Positions 61,899 through 64,000 of a stretch of DNA of 64,000 bases are shown in pieces. Where the stretch lies: NCBI GenBank assembly GCA_021234155.1, contig JAJEKV010000387.1:62001-126000 (forward strand). Reading direction: 5' to 3'. Each line of letters opens with the position of its first letter. Within the stretch, counting starts at the first letter, position 1. The notes beneath the pieces were generated by a model. It searched no databases, was not told the origin of the DNA, and saw only the letters and a program-made list of their open reading frames with translations. Position numbers and translations under genes: made by a program. Origin of the DNA: Isoetes taiwanensis (lineage: Eukaryota > Streptophyta > Lycopodiopsida > Isoetales > Isoetaceae).

Positions 61899-63440
61899 CT
61901 TTTGAACAGATCATGGTGAAGGGTGATAAACCGTGGTGTTCCATTGCTTACCTGTTGGCCCTCTCATTGTTATCCTCTTTAGGCTAACCAATGTCTGTTT
62001 GGCTGCAGGTAACCGGGACTCCACCTCCTTGTTTTTGTTCGTTTAAGAAGGTGATACAATTTTTACATATAATCATGATGATTTGGGAATTTCAGATAAG
62101 TTGAAACAGACCTTAGCCTAGGCCGTTGCACATTCATAAGACTTATAGATACATGTTCAGTATTAATACTCTCATTCATAAGATAATTTCGTACAAGACC
62201 AAGCTCCTCTGAGTCTTGGCATACTACAACTCCTATAGCTCAACAGGTCACTCCGACTTCTCCTCCTTATAGGTCACCGAGGATGACTCAGAAAAATGCT
62301 TCGCTGGCGCAACTTCATCCCCCGACTCTCCATCTGAATACCGCATTCTTAACTCAGGACGTACTCTCTTAAACATACACAAACAATACAAGGGGGTTAG
62401 TTCACGAGGACTAAGTGGGGACGAAACACGGGAGTCTTCACAACATCAACCACAAAGCAATTTACCATATAACATCCAAGATGAGAAGACAATAGATTTA
62501 TCTGCTCCACTATGCCCCTGCATTAGTTAGAACCCATACTACAAGCATGCTTAGGCCATCCATCAAAGTGTAAGCGAAGTTGTGCCAGTGTATGATAAAA
62601 GCTGCGAACCAGCACACTCATTTCTCCACTGTTGGAATGGAAATTGACAACGGATTCTGGTGACAAAAAAGATTAGAGAAACCAAGTTAGAACCTTATGT
62701 TATAATGCCAAGCTCAGACAAAAAAGATTGGTAGTCATGGAGATTGCAGTAATAATAATTTAAAATTTTGGCAACTATGTTTCAAAAGTTATGTTGTTAA
62801 TGATGTTTCTCCAAATATGATGTGCAAACAGTTGCACCAAAAACAAGTCCGGAGCTAATATTCTTACTAACAACAACCAAATAAGGTTAACAACGTGGTA
62901 GACAACCTTTCAAGGCAAGGCTAACAGATAAACTATTCTTGAGAGACCTTGTAATGAAGGAGACCGATGCCAAGTACATCTAATTGACACTCAGATAAAG
63001 ACGAAGCATATTCAAGAAATCCAAGAACTGGCAGTACTAACAACATGGGCAATGGGGCTCAGCTAGCAATAAGGGTGATGAAAAGATTACCGGTCACGAC
63101 AGCTTAGGCTAGTTAGAGGGTATATCTAGGTATACATTGGCATATACCAGGAATGTTCACATTTCCACATAAGCGAGGGTTTGCCCTTTAGGGGCAATCC
63201 AAAAATTTCAATTGCTTGACATCTAATTGACACCTATTAGGTGTCGACTAAACCTCTCCTTTTATAAGTCCATTTTGTTGTCTAAAAGTTTTTTTCCCAA
63301 ATCAGGCAAACACAAATAGCACATATGGGATTTGGGATGTCAACACCCTTGAATAGGTCAAGACAACACATTACAGCACCACATAAACTCCAAACTGGAA
63401 GGAGGCCCCCAACGCTACCCGTATACCCATTTTCTCGTGA
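61899..63440. other. Intergenic; hairpin repeat at 63.2 kb
   Basis: A minus-strand stretch near 62220-62370 reads FKRVRPELRMRYSDGESGDE then a stop soon after, possibly an exon end; not recognised. At 63125-63215 is a copy of the ACATAAGCGAGGGTTTGCCC...GGGGCAA repeat. GACACCTATTAGGTGTC at 63228 is a short palindrome. Otherwise nothing. Confidence 0.4.
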
Positions 63441-63539
63441 AAACGTGCAGACTCATTGCCTCAATTTGTACAGGTGTGCACCATCTCCAAATTGATACAT
63501 GTAGATGGATTGGAGAGCCACACCAAGATAGGCTTTATT

Positions 63540-63958
63540 AGGACTGCCAAGTGGGAGCCGTTAAGGATGAATGCCACTCTCTTCAAAGCTATCTGGCGTA
63601 TGATCACATCTGGACACATTACACTGACTTAATCAGGCCCAAACAACTGTTGCATGTGATATTACGCATGGCTTCAGTGCAGGTGTTGGGATCATATCTT
63701 CAAGAAATCATGGATATGCGGACTCAGCTATGTCTTCGGGCAATGTCTTAACCTGTATCACAATATTTTATGATGTATATTTATATAATTTGTCAGCATT
63801 CTTATTACTGCCATGATTTTTCCCTCGAAACCCCTACGAGATGGGCTTTTACTAATTCGAACAATAATATGTCTGATGCGCTTCCTTTTGAGTCCCATAG
63901 GCCGATTGCTCTCCGTGGACGATAAACATCTTTTAATTCAATTCAATTATATTAGAAG
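63540..63958 (+). mobile_element. LINE 3' end fragment, (TTCAA)n tail
   Basis: ORF 63551-63751 (VKDECHSLQSYLAYDHIW, VLGSYLQEIMDMRTQLCLRA) is the diverged homologue of the IEDECHTL fragments at 22.9 and 30.9 kb. The 3' UTR reads GAGTCCCATAGGCCGATTGC, TCTCCGTGGACGATAAACA, then TTCAATTCAATTCAA, so the family end is kept with a different tail unit. Confidence 0.8.
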
Positions 63959-64000
63959 AGTAGGACACCAATGGGATGTGTAGAAATGAAGTTCATTGAA

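Overview
This is nuclear DNA from a land plant. Four plant housekeeping genes with many short GT-AG introns (an FRA10AC1 homologue, COX6B, a BIG BROTHER-type RING-H2 ligase and a FIP2-like BTB/pentapeptide protein) sit as islands in AT-rich DNA made mostly of decayed transposable elements. Large intergenic spaces, many LINEs with pentanucleotide tails, and both L1-like and zinc-knuckle ORF1 types suggest a non-seed plant such as a fern, lycophyte or bryophyte. The species cannot be settled from the sequence alone. All four genes lie on the minus strand and have no operon-like relation.

Layout. 1-3.9 kb: two abutting minus-strand LINE remnants, one carrying a nested retroposed insert with a perfect 16-bp target duplication. 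3.9-8.8 kb: a two-gene PIF/Harbinger transposon (Myb/SANT ORF1 on plus, HARBI1-type transposase on minus), both genes frameshifted. 9-16 kb: unrecognised ORFs, two tandem-repeat fields (10.4-11.0 and 12.1-13.0 kb) and a foldback element at 14.34 kb. 16.66-19.04 kb: complete 11-exon FRA10AC1 gene with a duplicated, still open, alternative last exon. 21.57-21.94 kb: the last three COX6B exons; a syntaxin exon and a LINE tail lie just upstream. 24.5-24.9 kb: decayed aconitase fragment. 26.2-29.5 kb: chromovirus 3' end (chromodomain plus LTR) next to a non-autonomous copia-type LTR element full of small hairpin repeats. 30-31.7 kb: LINE 3' end, a 123-bp tandem repeat and a tRNA-like SINE head. 31.86-32.5 kb: a 10-bp periodic array that reads as a long heat-shock-element string. 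34.03-35.00 kb: intact-ended non-autonomous hAT element with perfect TIRs and an 8-bp TSD. 35.74-38.35 kb: BIG BROTHER-like gene. 39.6-41.1 kb: LTR fragment and a SINE. 45.6-48.1 kb: LINE with YADD reverse transcriptase. 49.99-56.09 kb: complete FIP2-like gene. 57-64 kb: more LINE fragments and a roughly 1.5-kb gypsy LTR with internal remnant.

Most of the novelty is in the repeats and in gene-structure oddities, not in a new pathway. The exon coordinates given were derived by reading splice sites and frames by eye.
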